From NCBI GenBank assembly GCA_020073165.1, contig JAIQFP010000018.1, positions 1 through 64,000 on the forward strand: 64,000 bases of DNA, given 5' to 3'. Position 1 is the first letter of the stretch; each line of letters opens with the position of its first letter. Shown in pieces: positions 45,587 through 53,084 of the stretch. Position numbers and translations under genes: made by a program. The notes under the pieces are model-generated. The model ran no database searches. It saw only the letters and a list, made by a program, of their open reading frames with translations, and had not been told where the DNA came from. This stretch comes from Terriglobia bacterium (GTDB taxonomy: Bacteria; Acidobacteriota; Terriglobia; Terriglobales; Acidobacteriaceae).

Positions 45587-46234
45587 ATGTCCCTGCGACG
45601 GATATTCAAGAAAGAAAAGCAGGAGCACCGCATTCTGCGGCAAATCGAGCGAACCGGCGACGCCCTGCAGCCGGAGTATCACCGGGCGACGCCCGAGTGC
45701 CCGCATCCCGAACGCTGGAGCATGTTCGACTCTATGACCGCGGAGGTCGAGGTCCTGGAGTTCTTGCGTACCCTGGTCACCACCATCAAACCCGAGCTCA
45801 TAGTTGAAACCGGCACCTTCAGCGGGGTTAGCACCATCTGGCTGGCCGAGGGCCTGAAGGCCAACGGGCGGGGCAAGGTCATCAGTTGCGAATTCGATCC
45901 TGTGGTATTTGCCAAGGCGAAGGAGCGGATTGGCCAGTCGGCAGTGGCGGGCTGGATCGAGCTGCGTAACGAATCCAGCCTGGAGATGAAGGTGGAAGGC
46001 AAGATTGACCTGTTGTTCAGCGACAGTGACATGCCGGTCCGCGAGCAGGAGGTACGTCGCTTCCTGCCGCAGGTCAGCCCCTACGGGGTAATCCTCATGC
46101 ACGACGCCAGCTCCCATCTGAAGGTTGTGCGCGAGGCCGCGCTGAAGCTGGAGAAGGAAGGCCTGATCTCGGTGGTGCTGCTGCCAACGCCGCGGGGCCT
46201 GGTCGTGGCGCAAAAGAGGGAAGGGCGAAAGTAA
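45587..46234 (+). CDS. Class I SAM-dependent methyltransferase (CmcI/O-methyltransferase-like)
   Basis: 215 residues from ATG 45587. The Rossmann motif I is LIVETGTFSGVSTIWLAEGL; motif II follows as VISCEFDPVVFAKAKERIG, and the catalytic Asp-rich motif is IDLLFSDSDMPVREQEV, then GVILMHDASSHL. The set resembles cephalosporin hydroxylase/macrocin-O-methyltransferase-like enzymes acting on sugars or small molecules. It stands alone, followed by a hairpin-rich leader of the Flp pilin gene. Confidence 0.75.
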   Translation: MSLRRIFKKEKQEHRILRQIERTGDALQPEYHRATPECPHPERWSMFDSMTAEVEVLEFLRTLVTTIKPELIVETGTFSGVSTIWLAEGLKANGRGKVISCEFDPVVFAKAKERIGQSAVAGWIELRNESSLEMKVEGKIDLLFSDSDMPVREQEVRRFLPQVSPYGVILMHDASSHLKVVREAALKLEKEGLISVVLLPTPRGLVVAQKREGRK

Positions 46235-46287
46235 AGCGGCCCCTTGAAATAGTCCAGCTTTAAGTCGCACTTCACCAAACCCGGCCG

Positions 46288-46345
46288 TATGGCACTTTCG
46301 TGCCATAGACCGCCACAACTGGGCTATTGGCAACGTTTTGCCCAG
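46288..46345. promoter_or_regulatory. Tandem hairpins upstream of the Flp pilin gene
   Basis: First dyad: TATGGCAC (46288-46295), loop TTTC, GTGCCATA (46300-46307). Second: CTGGGC (46319-46324) with GCCCAG (46340-46345). The first shares ATGGCAC-N4-GTGCCAT with the site before the PilZ gene. Confidence 0.5.
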
Positions 46346-46453
46346 TCCCTACCATTGGAGCATACGGAATAAGGGGTCAGGGCCTATGTGCGTAATTGCA
46401 CCGTGGACCCTTTTGTCGCTTCTGATCCTGAGGTAAAAGAAGGAGGGAACTCC

Positions 46454-46618
46454 GTGGCAAGATTCATACAACGGCTTTGGAAGGATGAACAAGGCCAGGA
46501 CATCGCCGAATACGCGGTGATGCTGGCGGTCATCCTGGTAATCGTCGTGGGGACGATTCGCCTGATTGGCGGCAACGCCAACAACGTGTTCTCGTCCGTG
46601 GGCAGTGCGATCCAGTAA
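46454..46618 (+). CDS. Flp-family type IVb pilin
   Basis: 54 residues from GTG 46454, which follows a strong GGAGG at 46443-46447. The Flp signature is complete: a charged leader, then QDIAEYAVMLAVILVIVVGT with the Glu5-equivalent after the presumed prepilin cleavage site. The rest is short (GGNANNVFSSVGSAIQ). Flp pilins normally work with a tad secretion locus, which is absent from this window. A strong terminator follows, so this is a single-gene transcript. Confidence 0.9.
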   Translation: MARFIQRLWKDEQGQDIAEYAVMLAVILVIVVGTIRLIGGNANNVFSSVGSAIQ

Positions 46619-46699
46619 CATCCCGCAATTGATCGGCAAACTCGCGTAGTCTCCCCAGCCCGCGGTGCTTGCTGTCCTCGTTTTCTCCTCCTTCGATGG

Positions 46700-46729
46700 A
46701 AAAGCCTGGGTTCTGCGCCCAGGCTTTTT
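46700..46729. terminator. Intrinsic terminator after the Flp pilin
   Basis: AAAAGCCTGGG (46700-46710), 7-base loop, CCCAGGCTTTTT (46718-46729). The A and T tails suggest it may work in both directions, serving the convergent M48 gene too. Confidence 0.88.
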
Positions 46730-46752
46730 GCTTATCAGCACTGCGTTCAGTC

Positions 46753-48489
46753 CTACTTCGCCGGATCCGCGTTCACCGGCGCGGTGAGCGCCACCTTGTC
46801 TGGTGTCGAGCTCGACAGCCGCGTCAGATAGGGGAAGAAGGGTGTCACCTGGAACGGCATCTTCTCCCGCGGCGAGATCAACGCAACCGGCTTGGCCTTC
46901 AACAACTCGATGTGGTTGCTCCAGGGGTCCAGCTTCACCCGGCCCCCCAGGGGCAAAGCCGCGATCTGATCGGTACGCTGCATCTGCAGTTGTGGAGCGG
47001 AGTTGAGCACAGAAGCCATGCGGATGGACTTCCCGTTGGCCAGGCCGTTGCCCAGGTGAGGCCGGATCAGGTACTTGAGGTCGGGCGCATTCGCCTGCAG
47101 CGCCTTCAGGAAAAGTCCGGCGTTGGCCAGCTTGTCCTTGTAGGGAGAATTCGTAAGCAGCTCCACGGCTTTCTTGTCGGCAGCTTCTTCCTCGGACGCG
47201 GTGCGGTTGAAGTCGAGCCGGTCGAAGGTCTGTTCTTCCGAGAAGAACATGCGGTCATCGAAGGCGTACTTCGAATCCAGACGATGGCCCAGGACGATGT
47301 GACTGAGTTCGTGCGCCAATACCATCGCCAAAGAAGCCTCGTCGGGCAGCACATCCAGCAAGCCACGACTGATCACAATGGTGTGACCGACGGTGAAGGA
47401 CTCAAGCGGCAAAGTCAGCAGTACCCGGGTGCGCACCTCGGGCTGGATCTCCAGATTATTGGTGACGATGAGGTTGTTCACAACGATGTTCAGGGTCTTG
47501 TCGACGTCGCCCTCCGGCGCCAGCAACCCAATCTTCTGCATGCGTTCGAGCGCATTGTCTTCCGCCTGCCGCTGCCACAAGCGCTCGCTCTCGACCGGGG
47601 TGGCGTCCTGCGCTGCCTCGCTCTGGTCGCGGACAGTCTGCGGCGCATCCACCGTGATCTGGGTGAATTCTTCGTTGTGCGCCAGGCGTTGCAGGTCATA
47701 CCCCCAGAGCCGGGTCTGGGCCTTGAAGCGCAGTCCCTTTGGTCCGCCGGAGTCGGAGTTGGACTCTTCGCTGTAGATATAGGCAGGCAACCACAGGCCC
47801 GGCCGCAGGTTCAAGCGCCAGCTATCGAAATGCAAGTAGTAGCTGTGCTTGGGATGAGGATAATAAGTGCCATTGAAGCGCACGATGTTGTAATCCTGGT
47901 CCTCCACCCAGATTCGCCCCAGGAAGCGGCCATCACCGGTATGGGGCTTGGGCTGGACGTCAATGACCAGGCAGCGCACTTCTCCCAAGAATTCGCGGCG
48001 CACAAATGTGAAGTCGTAGGCCTTGCGCTGAAGGTCATCATCCAGAATTACCATCTGGGCAAAGCCGAGAGGGAGAAAGCGCACGGAATACAGGCTTGTC
48101 AGCTTGGACACCAGGCGAGTGCCGAAGCCCGGCTGCCCCAGGAAGGAACGATCTTCGGCGCCATTCGACAGGTCAAGGCGGCCGAGAAAATACTGGTCAC
48201 TGGACGGGACCTCGCCCATTTCCTTGTCGGGTTTAAGGTTTTGAATGTAAGTCTCCGCCAGCGGGTGGAGATGGCGCATCTGGGCAGTGTAGAAGTGCTC
48301 GCGCTCCACCATGCGATCGATCGCTTGGTTAAATGACGCCGCTGGAAGCGGGGGTACACTGAGCTGGGCCGAGGCTTGATCGCGAACGGGTGACAACGTG
48401 CCGCTGGAATTGCCGCCTTGAGCCGGGGCCCCTGGCGAGACAACGATCAGCGCCAATAACGTCAACAAAGCGGTCCTGAGAATACGCAT
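46753..48489 (-). CDS. M48-family metalloprotease with a large N-terminal domain
   Basis: 578 residues from ATG 48489: GGAAGG lies six bases upstream, which excludes the ATG two codons earlier (no spacer). MRILRTALLTLLALIVVSPG is a signal peptide. Residues to about 310 form an unrecognised beta-rich domain (LHFDSWRLNLRPGLWLPAYI). The peptidase part has LAMVLAHELSHIVLGHRLDS with the HELSH zinc motif and a downstream EEEAADKKAVELL that supplies the third ligand. A periplasmic quality-control or BepA/YcaL-like role is possible. It follows tonB on the same strand. Confidence 0.85.
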   Translation of the reverse strand: MRILRTALLTLLALIVVSPGAPAQGGNSSGTLSPVRDQASAQLSVPPLPAASFNQAIDRMVEREHFYTAQMRHLHPLAETYIQNLKPDKEMGEVPSSDQYFLGRLDLSNGAEDRSFLGQPGFGTRLVSKLTSLYSVRFLPLGFAQMVILDDDLQRKAYDFTFVRREFLGEVRCLVIDVQPKPHTGDGRFLGRIWVEDQDYNIVRFNGTYYPHPKHSYYLHFDSWRLNLRPGLWLPAYIYSEESNSDSGGPKGLRFKAQTRLWGYDLQRLAHNEEFTQITVDAPQTVRDQSEAAQDATPVESERLWQRQAEDNALERMQKIGLLAPEGDVDKTLNIVVNNLIVTNNLEIQPEVRTRVLLTLPLESFTVGHTIVISRGLLDVLPDEASLAMVLAHELSHIVLGHRLDSKYAFDDRMFFSEEQTFDRLDFNRTASEEEAADKKAVELLTNSPYKDKLANAGLFLKALQANAPDLKYLIRPHLGNGLANGKSIRMASVLNSAPQLQMQRTDQIAALPLGGRVKLDPWSNHIELLKAKPVALISPREKMPFQVTPFFPYLTRLSSSTPDKVALTAPVNADPAK

Positions 48490-48514
48490 AAACATCCTTC
48501 CCGAAGCTCTGGCT

Positions 48515-49558
48515 TCAGGCCAACTGAAAGACGATGTGGAGCACGGCGGTGGAGTCGGCGGGCTGGCCATCCCGCATGGCTGGCTTGAAACGAATTTGTT
48601 GAGCGGCCTGGACGGCTGCCTCGTCCAGTCCGTGACCGAGGCCGCGGACGATGCGCACCACGCGCAGCTTGCCCGAAGACTCGAACACCACTTCCAGCAG
48701 AACCTCGCCTTCAACGTGCAGCTTCCGGGCTTCCTCGGTGTAAGCGGGAGTGGGTTTAGAGACAATTTCCGCAGGAAGGACCTTGGCAGTCGCGGCCTCC
48801 GCCGGCTTGGAACGGACCTGGTTGGCAGCCACCGGCTCGGTATCTCCGAAGCCGCTTTGCCGTACCGTGCCGCGGGAAGTGCTCACCCGGCCGCTGCCAT
48901 CGCCGGTGGCGATGCCACTGCCGAATCCGGCGCTGGCCACTACACCCCGGGTCCCTTTTGCTCCCCCGGTTCCATTGCCATAGCCCGGTCCGGAGGGCAG
49001 GTCATAGGATCCCAGTTGGGCGATGGTCACCGGCTTGCCGCGGTTCTCGCGGGCGGGCACGCCATTGGGATCGCCAAACCCACCGGTCTGCACCTGCTGG
49101 GGTGCGCGCGCAATGGTTGGAGGCGCCGAACTGCCGGTCGAGAAAACATTGGTCTTCACCAGTTCTCGAGGAATGACAGGTGCCGTCGGCGGCAATTCTA
49201 CCGGCTTGGCGGCGACTTCAATCCGGGGCGCAGAAGGCGGGTCATCCGGTTTCGCCTTGGGCTTTTCCGGAGCCAGCCGCAAGGCGTTTGGAGACGGTGT
49301 CTCCATGTGGGCCAAGACCGCCGGCTTGATGAGCCGCACCGGCGCTGGTTCGTGGTTCACGGGCGGCGGAGTGCTCACCAACTGAATGAAGTGGTAATCG
49401 TGGGTAGGTGGAACCAGCACTTCGGGGTGGATCACCCCTACCCAGGCCAGCACCAGCAGAGCAACGCCCTGGGTGCCCATGCTGAACACAAACTCCTTCC
49501 ATGGTGGCCGCCTCTGAGGAAGTCCGGCGAACAAGCCATGGCTGGGAGCTGGCAACAT
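48515..49558 (-). CDS. TonB-family energy transducer
   Basis: 347 residues from ATG 49558. One N-terminal membrane helix (FSMGTQGVALLVLAWVGVIH) precedes a long Pro-rich periplasmic stretch (PPPVNHEPAPVRLIKPAVLA) and Gly/Ser-rich region, then the TonB C-terminal domain (SKPTPAYTEEARKLHVEGEV) ending IRFKPAMRDGQPADSTAVLH. It passes proton-motive energy to outer-membrane receptors. No exbB, exbD or receptor gene is nearby. Pairing with an M48 protease is unusual but the 25-base spacing suggests a common transcript. Confidence 0.9.
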   Translation of the reverse strand: MLPAPSHGLFAGLPQRRPPWKEFVFSMGTQGVALLVLAWVGVIHPEVLVPPTHDYHFIQLVSTPPPVNHEPAPVRLIKPAVLAHMETPSPNALRLAPEKPKAKPDDPPSAPRIEVAAKPVELPPTAPVIPRELVKTNVFSTGSSAPPTIARAPQQVQTGGFGDPNGVPARENRGKPVTIAQLGSYDLPSGPGYGNGTGGAKGTRGVVASAGFGSGIATGDGSGRVSTSRGTVRQSGFGDTEPVAANQVRSKPAEAATAKVLPAEIVSKPTPAYTEEARKLHVEGEVLLEVVFESSGKLRVVRIVRGLGHGLDEAAVQAAQQIRFKPAMRDGQPADSTAVLHIVFQLA

Positions 49559-50017
49559 AATAAACGTCTGATGTGCAGCTACGCTCGATAGCTGCCTTCT
49601 GGTCAAACTTATCGCGACGAAGGGCGATGCTTCCGGCCCTCGCTGAGTGGCTAGGAGGGTCAGAATGAAGATACTTGCGATCTCTGAGAGCACGAATGTG
49701 ACCACTTCTGTCCACAAAAGACAGAGGTAAGCAGTTGTTTTCGCAGCTACTTAGATTGATTGCAACGCATCTTACCAAAACCGAGGGTGAGGAAGGCAAA
49801 AATTTACACCTGTTTGCCCTTCTGAGTAGACAGCCGCGACCATTGCAGGAAACAGCTCCGCAAGGGCCCCCCTGGTGGTCGGACTGAGACGCGCGAGGGG
49901 ATCGACTGATTGGGTGATTGTGTAATCGAGTAATGTGCTCCAAGGAAGTCTGCTGCAATCAGGACCTTGCAGAGCTCAAGTTCCCCGATTGCCAAGTTAT
50001 GTAATTACCCGATTTCT
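49559..50017. other. 459-bp gene-free divergent-to-tail spacer with repeat element
   Basis: The left half should carry the tonB promoter on the minus strand; I see no clear sigma-70 pair. The right half is occupied by the word-arm element below. Open frames here lack ribosome-binding sites and homology. Confidence 0.5.
49907..50016. repeat. Nested word-arm hairpin, GATTGGGT type
   Basis: Left arm (49907-49934): GATTGGGTGATTGTGTAATC-like words. Right arm (49984-50016): CCCGATTGCC and AATTACCCGATTTC, the reverse-complement vocabulary. Inner hairpin: CTGCAA (49953-49958) with TTGCAG (49967-49972). The element ends at the stop codon of the nucleotide-sugar dehydrogenase gene. Confidence 0.65.
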
Positions 50018-51376
50018 TTAGCAGCGCACGATCTTCGCGCTGTGCAGCCCCCGAGTTGCGTTTCGTGTGTCCACCACCAGCTGCGATTCCTGCACGATGC
50101 GCGCATAGTCGTAGTCGGAGTGATCGGTCACAATCAGTACGCAGTCGTACTGGCCCAGGTTTTCCAGCGGAGCGCACGTCATCTGGAGATCGTACTTGCG
50201 ACCCTTGCCGACACGGGGGAAATAGGGGTCGTTATAGCTGACCTGGGCGCCCTCCTTCTGCAGCAGCTCAATAATGGTCAAGGCGGGAGACTCACGCAAG
50301 TCGTCGATATCTCTCTTGTACGCCACTCCTAGTACCAGGACGCGGGCGCCGTTCAGCGCCTTCTTGTGCTGGTTGAGCGCGCTCACCACCGAGGCCAGCA
50401 CGTGATAGGGCATGGAGGTGTTGATCTCGCCCGCCAGTTCGATGAAGCGAGTACGGAAATCGCACTCCTTGGCTTTCCAGGACAGATAGAAGGGATCGAC
50501 GGGAATGCAGTGTCCGCCCAAGCCGGGTCCGGGATAGAAGGGTTGGAATCCGAAAGGCTTGGTGGAGGCTGCCTCGATGACCTCCCAGATGTCCAATCCC
50601 ATGCGCAGGCACAAGAGTTTAAGTTCGTTGACCAGAGCAATGTTGACGCAGCGGTAGATGTTTTCCAGCAGCTTGGTCATCTCCGCGGCCGCAGGCGAGG
50701 ATACTGGCACGACCCGGTTGAAGATGGCGCCGTACAACGCCGCCGCCAGTTCCGACGCCTGGGGATCGAGACCTCCGACGACTTTGGGAATGTCACGCCG
50801 GGCCACTGTCTGATTGCCTGGGTCTTCGCGCTCGGGAGAGAAGGCGACGTAGAACTCCTGCCCGTTGGGTGCGCCGCCGCGGGCGGCCTTGAGACCATGA
50901 GGATTGCCTTTCTCCAGAATCGGAACCAGAACTTCTTCCGTGGTGCCGGGATAGGTAGTGCTCTCGAGCACGACGAGTTGTCCGGCTCGGAGATGTGGGG
51001 CAATGGAGCTGGCGGTGTCAGTGATGAAGCTCAGATCAGGTGCGTGGTATTCGTCGAGTGGCGTCGGCACGCAGATAATGATGGCATCCATCTGGGTCAA
51101 GCGGGAATAATCGGCGGTGGCTACAAATCCATGGCTGCGCGCTTGCTGAATCTCGGTGGCTGGGATGCGATAAATATAGGAGCCACCCTCGGTCAGAGTG
51201 GTCACCTTGAGCTGGTCGATGTCGAACCCGGTGACGGGGAACTTCTGCTCGGTGTAGAGCAGGGCCAGGGGGAGGCCGACGTAGCCGAGACCGATGATTG
51301 CCACTTTCGCCTGGCGGGCTTCGATTCTGGTCTTCAATTCGGAAAACTGGGTGGCGGGAACAGAGCGCGTAGTCAT
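50018..51376 (-). CDS. UDP-sugar (UDP-GlcNAc/ManNAc-type) 6-dehydrogenase
   Basis: 452 residues. The NAD site is AKVAIIGLGYVGLPLALLYT (about residues 24-43). The catalytic Cys lies in YPGPGLGGHCIPVDPFYLSW. The C-terminal domain has VLVLGVAYKRDIDDLRESPA. The set matches the WbpA/WecC branch that oxidises C6 of UDP-HexNAc to an uronic acid for surface polysaccharide. It is at the edge of the polysaccharide region. The start at 51376 is ordinary. Confidence 0.9.
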   Translation of the reverse strand: MTTRSVPATQFSELKTRIEARQAKVAIIGLGYVGLPLALLYTEQKFPVTGFDIDQLKVTTLTEGGSYIYRIPATEIQQARSHGFVATADYSRLTQMDAIIICVPTPLDEYHAPDLSFITDTASSIAPHLRAGQLVVLESTTYPGTTEEVLVPILEKGNPHGLKAARGGAPNGQEFYVAFSPEREDPGNQTVARRDIPKVVGGLDPQASELAAALYGAIFNRVVPVSSPAAAEMTKLLENIYRCVNIALVNELKLLCLRMGLDIWEVIEAASTKPFGFQPFYPGPGLGGHCIPVDPFYLSWKAKECDFRTRFIELAGEINTSMPYHVLASVVSALNQHKKALNGARVLVLGVAYKRDIDDLRESPALTIIELLQKEGAQVSYNDPYFPRVGKGRKYDLQMTCAPLENLGQYDCVLIVTDHSDYDYARIVQESQLVVDTRNATRGLHSAKIVRC

Positions 51377-51542
51377 GATAAAAAGTGTAGCGGAATTCTG
51401 CCAGCCAGGCGACCGCTTTCGTGCCGCGGAACTGACTTGCGTCTCACCTTAGTCTCCAGCTAGGGAGCAATTTCACCAATCCTGATTACTTAAGTCACCT
51501 AAGGAACTTGTCTCGCAAGGCCCCGGGAGGGTTCAAGATCAG

Positions 51543-52115
51543 ATGCACAAGGTGCGAATGTTGGTCATCCTGGCAGGAGTCACTTCGCTGGTGATGGTGG
51601 CGACCTCGGGGTGGTTCCTGGTCATGGATCAGCCACGCAAGGCGGATGTCATCGTGGTCATTGCCGGAGAAACGGACTACCGCCCGGCGCGCGGCCTGGA
51701 GTTAATGAGTCAAGGCTATGCGCCGCGGATGATCCTCAATGTCCCGGCGGGGGCAAGAGTCTATCAGTGGACCCAGCCAGAACTGGCGCAACGCTACATC
51801 GAGGGTCTGCCCCAGGCGTCGGCAATCAGCATCTGCCCGATTTACGGGCTCTCGACCAAGGCCGAGGCCCAGGATGCGGCACGCTGCCTGCAAAACGCCG
51901 GGAGGAGAGTTCTGTTGGTGACCTCCGATTACCACACCCGGCGGGCGTTGAGCATCTTCGAGCGGGAACTCCCCAATCACGACTTCAGTGTGGCGGCGGC
52001 CTACGATCCGCGGGAGTTCGGAATGCAATGGTGGCGCCGGCGGGAGTGGGCCAAGGTCAATCTTGACGAGTGGTTGCGCCTGGTGTGGTGGGAAGCTGTG
52101 GACCGTTGGCGCTAG
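51543..52115 (+). CDS. YdcF/DUF218-family protein
   Basis: 190 residues. A membrane anchor (MLVILAGVTSLVMVATSGWF) is followed by the DUF218 core: KADVIVVIAGETDYRPARGL, MILNVPAG, STKAEAQDAARCLQNAGRRV and VTSDYHTRRALSIFERELPN. Members (ElyC/SanA/YdcF) are linked to envelope polysaccharide or vancomycin tolerance, but biochemistry is unsettled. In Acidobacteria such genes often lie beside exopolysaccharide and exosortase genes, consistent with this position. Confidence 0.85.
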   Translation: MHKVRMLVILAGVTSLVMVATSGWFLVMDQPRKADVIVVIAGETDYRPARGLELMSQGYAPRMILNVPAGARVYQWTQPELAQRYIEGLPQASAISICPIYGLSTKAEAQDAARCLQNAGRRVLLVTSDYHTRRALSIFERELPNHDFSVAAAYDPREFGMQWWRRREWAKVNLDEWLRLVWWEAVDRWR

Positions 52116-52116
52116 C

Positions 52117-52215
52117 TTCCAGGTACCTGTCCCATGCCTCATACCCAGTCCCGGCTTCGTCTGAAAAACAGTTCTCAGGGTGCTGGTTCCCGGTTCTCAT
52201 GGGGACCAGATAGGT
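52117..52215. repeat. Weak word-arm pair before the FecR gene
   Basis: GGTACCTGTCCCATGCC-like words (about 52121-52140) and GTTCTCAGGGTGCTGGTTCCCGG-like words with CATGGGGACCAG (about 52170-52210) form imperfect complementary arms. The second arm is the reverse vocabulary of the words at 14097. Confidence 0.35.
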
Positions 52216-52217
52216 AA

Positions 52218-52246
52218 TTGACGGCCCCTGGGCAGCGGGCTAGGAT
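52218..52246 (+). promoter_or_regulatory. Sigma-70-like promoter of the FecR-domain gene
   Basis: TTGACG (52218-52223), exactly 17 bases, TAGGAT (52241-52246). Transcription would begin near 52253. Confidence 0.6.
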
Positions 52247-52285
52247 GGCGAAAATAGCCCAAAAAGTGGGAGCGGAGGAGTGCGC

Positions 52286-52945
52286 GTGCCTATGTTCCGC
52301 GATGCGCTTTGCTGGATGATGATAGCTGTATTCCCGTTGTCCCTGATGGCCGCCGACTCCGGCGCTGCCATGCTGTACGCGAGGGGGCCGGCATGGATCA
52401 ATGGCAGTACAGTGCCGCGGTCGTCGGCAATTTTTCCCGGGGATATGGTGCAGACCCAATCGGATTCGATGGCCCATATCAATGCTGCTGGCTCGAGCGT
52501 GATGGTCTTGTCGGACTCGCTGGTCAAGTTCGAAGGAGACGCGGTGTCGGTAGAGCATGGGAGTGTGAGCGTGACGACTTCCAGGGGCATGTTGACCCGG
52601 GCCGGAGAAGTGACTGTGGCTCCAGTGGCCGGTGCCTGGACAGAATTCGAAGTCACCGACGTGGATGGAACAGTTCAGATCATGGCGCGCAAAGGCGACG
52701 TGAGCGTCAGCGATGATACCGGCGCCACCAGCACCCTGCCGCAGGGTGAGGAGACCACGCGCGATGATTCACACAAGAAGGACAAGCGGAAAGGTGCCGG
52801 GGCGGCCCCGGCGGCCAGTCGCGGCATCCTGGACACCACCTATGCCAAGTGGATCGGCGTCGCGGCGGTTGGGGGATTACTGACCTGGGTCCTGCTCCAG
52901 GGGGATGAGCCGCTGAGTCCGTCGAGCCCGGCCAGCAAGCCGTAA
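52286..52945 (+). CDS. FecR-domain protein with C-terminal membrane anchor
   Basis: 219 residues from GTG 52286, five bases after GGAGGAG (52274-52280); GTG 52280 has no spacing and ATG 52292 is possible. Signal peptide: RDALCWMMIAVFPLSLMAAD. The FecR-type beta-helix follows: INGSTVPRSSAIFPGDMVQT, VKFEGDAVSVEHGSVSV, and GTVQIMARKGDVSV. A Lys/Asp-rich segment then leads to a C-terminal hydrophobic anchor (WIGVAAVGGLLTWVLLQGDE). FecR domains here are likely structural or ligand-binding on the periplasmic side rather than sigma-factor regulators, since no sigma gene is near. Confidence 0.8.
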   Translation: MPMFRDALCWMMIAVFPLSLMAADSGAAMLYARGPAWINGSTVPRSSAIFPGDMVQTQSDSMAHINAAGSSVMVLSDSLVKFEGDAVSVEHGSVSVTTSRGMLTRAGEVTVAPVAGAWTEFEVTDVDGTVQIMARKGDVSVSDDTGATSTLPQGEETTRDDSHKKDKRKGAGAAPAASRGILDTTYAKWIGVAAVGGLLTWVLLQGDEPLSPSSPASKP

Positions 52946-53084
52946 TGACGCTACTGTTTTGGGGGTCCTTCCTGGATTGCAGGTTCGCTTGTTCTTCGCG
53001 GGCCATCCCCGATGTCAAGTTTTTGTCACTAAGCGCCGTCGGTACCTTCCTGCGCTAGAATTCTGCTAACAAGCTGGAGGCCCG

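Noticed and set aside
41180-46345. Sigma-54 promoters (TGGCAC...GC) before the PilZ and Flp genes
   Set aside because: The GG-GC spacing is one base short at each site, and the TGGCAC is explained by a perfect palindrome.
46669-48336. 555-codon plus-strand frame opposite the M48 protease
   Set aside because: The HELSH protease on the minus strand explains the DNA; the plus frame has no recognisable motif.
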